DNA of 16,279 nucleotides from JBGTLW01 sp041743835 (lineage in GTDB: Bacteria > Planctomycetota > Phycisphaerae > Phycisphaerales > Phycisphaeraceae). Shown here one piece after another: positions 15,731 to 16,279 of the stretch (position 1 is its first letter; every line of letters begins with the position of its first letter). Position numbers and translations under genes: made by a program. Under the pieces are notes generated by a model that saw only the letters and a program-made list of their open reading frames with translations, did no database searches and was not told the DNA's origin. The DNA lies in NCBI GenBank assembly GCA_041743835.1, contig JBGTLW010000273.1:1-16279 (forward strand), in the 5' to 3' direction.

Positions 15731-15964
15731 TCAATGGGCTGCTAGGGGTTGGGCGCTAGGGGTTCCGGGGGTGGGGTTCCGGGGGTGGGGTTCCGGGGGG
15801 ATAGGGTGGCCGCATTCGGGGCAGGTTTTGCGGACGGCTTGGGTTGAGCCGCGCAGATCGTAGTGGCAGGCGGCGCAGGTTCCGGGTGGGGCTTGCGTCC
15901 CCTTCTCCAGAGCCAGTCTGATGTGAAGGTGAGGATGAGGAAGAGGTGAGGGATTGTTACACTC
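15731..15964 (-). pseudogene. Zinc-ribbon protein fragment (CxxCxYDLRG / CPECG type)
   Basis: The minus strand has an open frame with no start codon. It reads TCAACHYDLRGSTQAVRKTCPECGHPI and then a proline-rich tail ending in a TGA at 15731-15733. The two Cys pairs are at 15866-15877 and 15812-15823. This motif is common in planctomycete proteins of unknown role, often next to membrane segments. The part to its right (15880-15964) has no ATG, GTG or TTG in frame and no ribosome binding site, so its 5' end is lost or displaced. It is in the same frame as the truncated Ku and separated from it only by that TGA. Confidence 0.45.
15741..15800. repeat. Short tandem repeat with a 14-bp period
   Basis: Three head-to-tail copies of GGGGTTCCGGGGGT run from 15759 to 15800, the last differing in one base. 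They are preceded by two copies of GCTAGGGGTT spaced 14 bases apart (15741 and 15755). On the minus strand they encode the proline-rich tail of the zinc-ribbon fragment. A 14-base unit shifts frame at each copy, which is unusual for a selected protein repeat. Confidence 0.8.
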
Positions 15965-15967
15965 CTA

Positions 15968-16009
15968 CGGAGCGCACTTCGTTAGATCATTACGAAGCGC
16001 GCGGCTCCG
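15968..16009. repeat. Strong imperfect hairpin next to the insertion sequence
   Basis: CGGAGC (15968-15973) pairs with GCTCCG (16004-16009), and inside it GCGCACTTCGT (15972-15982) pairs with ACGAAGCGCGC (15992-16002) with one mismatch around a 9-base loop. No T-run follows on either side. It may be an extragenic palindromic element; there is no gene between 15965 and the left end of the insertion sequence. Confidence 0.6.
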
Positions 16010-16084
16010 AAAAGCGCGTATGACTCAAACACTGAGAAAAACTGGCGGATTCAATTCCGAAGCGCAACACCGGGGTTCGAAGAT

Positions 16085-16157
16085 GAGGCATCGCGGGCCG
16101 TGGGGTAGATTGAGGTTGTTCAACGACTTCAATCCCTTACGGAGCCCGCGATGCCTC
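16085..16157. repeat. 14-bp perfect inverted repeat enclosing the transposase start codon
   Basis: GAGGCATCGCGGGC (16085-16098) and GCCCGCGATGCCTC (16144-16157) are exact complements with 45 bases between them. The second arm contains the transposase ATG (16151-16153) and touches its GGAG. Inside the loop, 16110-16132 is a further imperfect palindrome (TTGAGGTTGTT against AACGACTTCAA). Confidence 0.85.
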
Positions 16158-16279
16158 GACACCAGCTTACCACGGACGACCGCTACCTCATCGCCGACAT
16201 GCACCACGACGGCTTCTCCAAGGCCGCGATCGCCCAGCGGCTCGGATGCCACCGGGCCACCGTCGGTCGGGAACTGGCC
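16151..16279 (+). CDS. IS30-family transposase, N-terminal part
   Basis: Forty-three codons are visible before the window ends. MPRHQLTTDDRYLIADMHHDGFSKAAIAQRLGCHRATVGRELA has the IS30-family N-terminal helix-turn-helix. It compares with the family pattern LTxxERYxIxxLxxxGxSxxxIAxxLGRxxSTISREL. This domain binds the element ends; the DDE catalytic core would follow outside the window. GGAG at 16141-16144 lies 6 bases before the ATG, supporting the start. The start codon sits in a potential stem. Confidence 0.85.
   Translation, partial: MPRHQLTTDDRYLIADMHHDGFSKAAIAQRLGCHRATVGRELA

Larger units (their letters stand above)
16046..16279 (+). mobile_element. Left end of an IS30-family insertion sequence (continues past window)
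   Basis: The segment starting about 16046 (GGATTCAATTCCGAAGCGC and following CAACACC) resembles the terminal inverted repeats of IS30-family elements, which often read ATTCAATT...GCGCAACA. An IS30-type transposase start follows at 16151. The exact left boundary is uncertain because the right end and target duplication are outside the window. Confidence 0.6.

Noticed and set aside
1..16279. CRISPR array, tRNA, rRNA or riboswitch
   Set aside because: I saw no regularly spaced repeat array, no tRNA cloverleaf with a CCA end, no rRNA segment and no known riboswitch core on either strand; a covariance-model scan would be the proper check.

Overview
This window most likely comes from a member of the Planctomycetota, probably class Phycisphaerae. 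The DNA is GC-rich. It carries a PEP-CTERM surface protein, a type IV prepilin-like protein with the HNN...FDG C-terminal signature common in planctomycetes and relatives, a zinc-ribbon fragment of the CxxCxYDLRG...CPECG type, and a regulator with a GntR head and a LacI-type body. The taxon is inferred from these gene families; no rRNA or other marker gene is present.

Region 1 (1-7025) is a type I restriction-modification locus: hsdM (5' end outside the window), hsdS overlapping it by 4 bp, and hsdR with an N-terminal DUF4145 domain. Between hsdS and hsdR, on the opposite strand, sits an AAA ATPase with a DUF4143 C-terminus. HsdM and HsdS would form the methyltransferase, and HsdR adds the nuclease and translocase.

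Region 2 (6864-8111) holds a broken gene on the minus strand that resembles the phage/mobile-element GP88 family, interrupted by an in-frame TAA. Next to it lies about 430 bp without a convincing gene.

Region 3 (8112-14826) reads entirely right to left. A sigma70-like promoter and an operator-like palindrome precede a GntR/LacI-type regulator. The regulator is followed by a PEP-CTERM protein, a secreted clan GH-A glycoside-hydrolase-like protein, a prepilin-like protein, and a larger paralogous glycoside-hydrolase-like protein with an extra lectin-like beta-sandwich domain. Gaps between these genes are 41-80 bp, so they may be co-transcribed. The likely theme is sugar-controlled production of envelope proteins that bind or process a polysaccharide. 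The substrate cannot be read from the sequence.

Region 4 (14970-16279) is decayed and mobile. It holds a Ku gene lacking about its first 70 residues, a zinc-ribbon remnant with a 14-bp tandem repeat, a strong hairpin, and the left end of an IS30-family insertion sequence that runs off the window. The transposase start codon of that element lies inside a 14-bp perfect inverted repeat.
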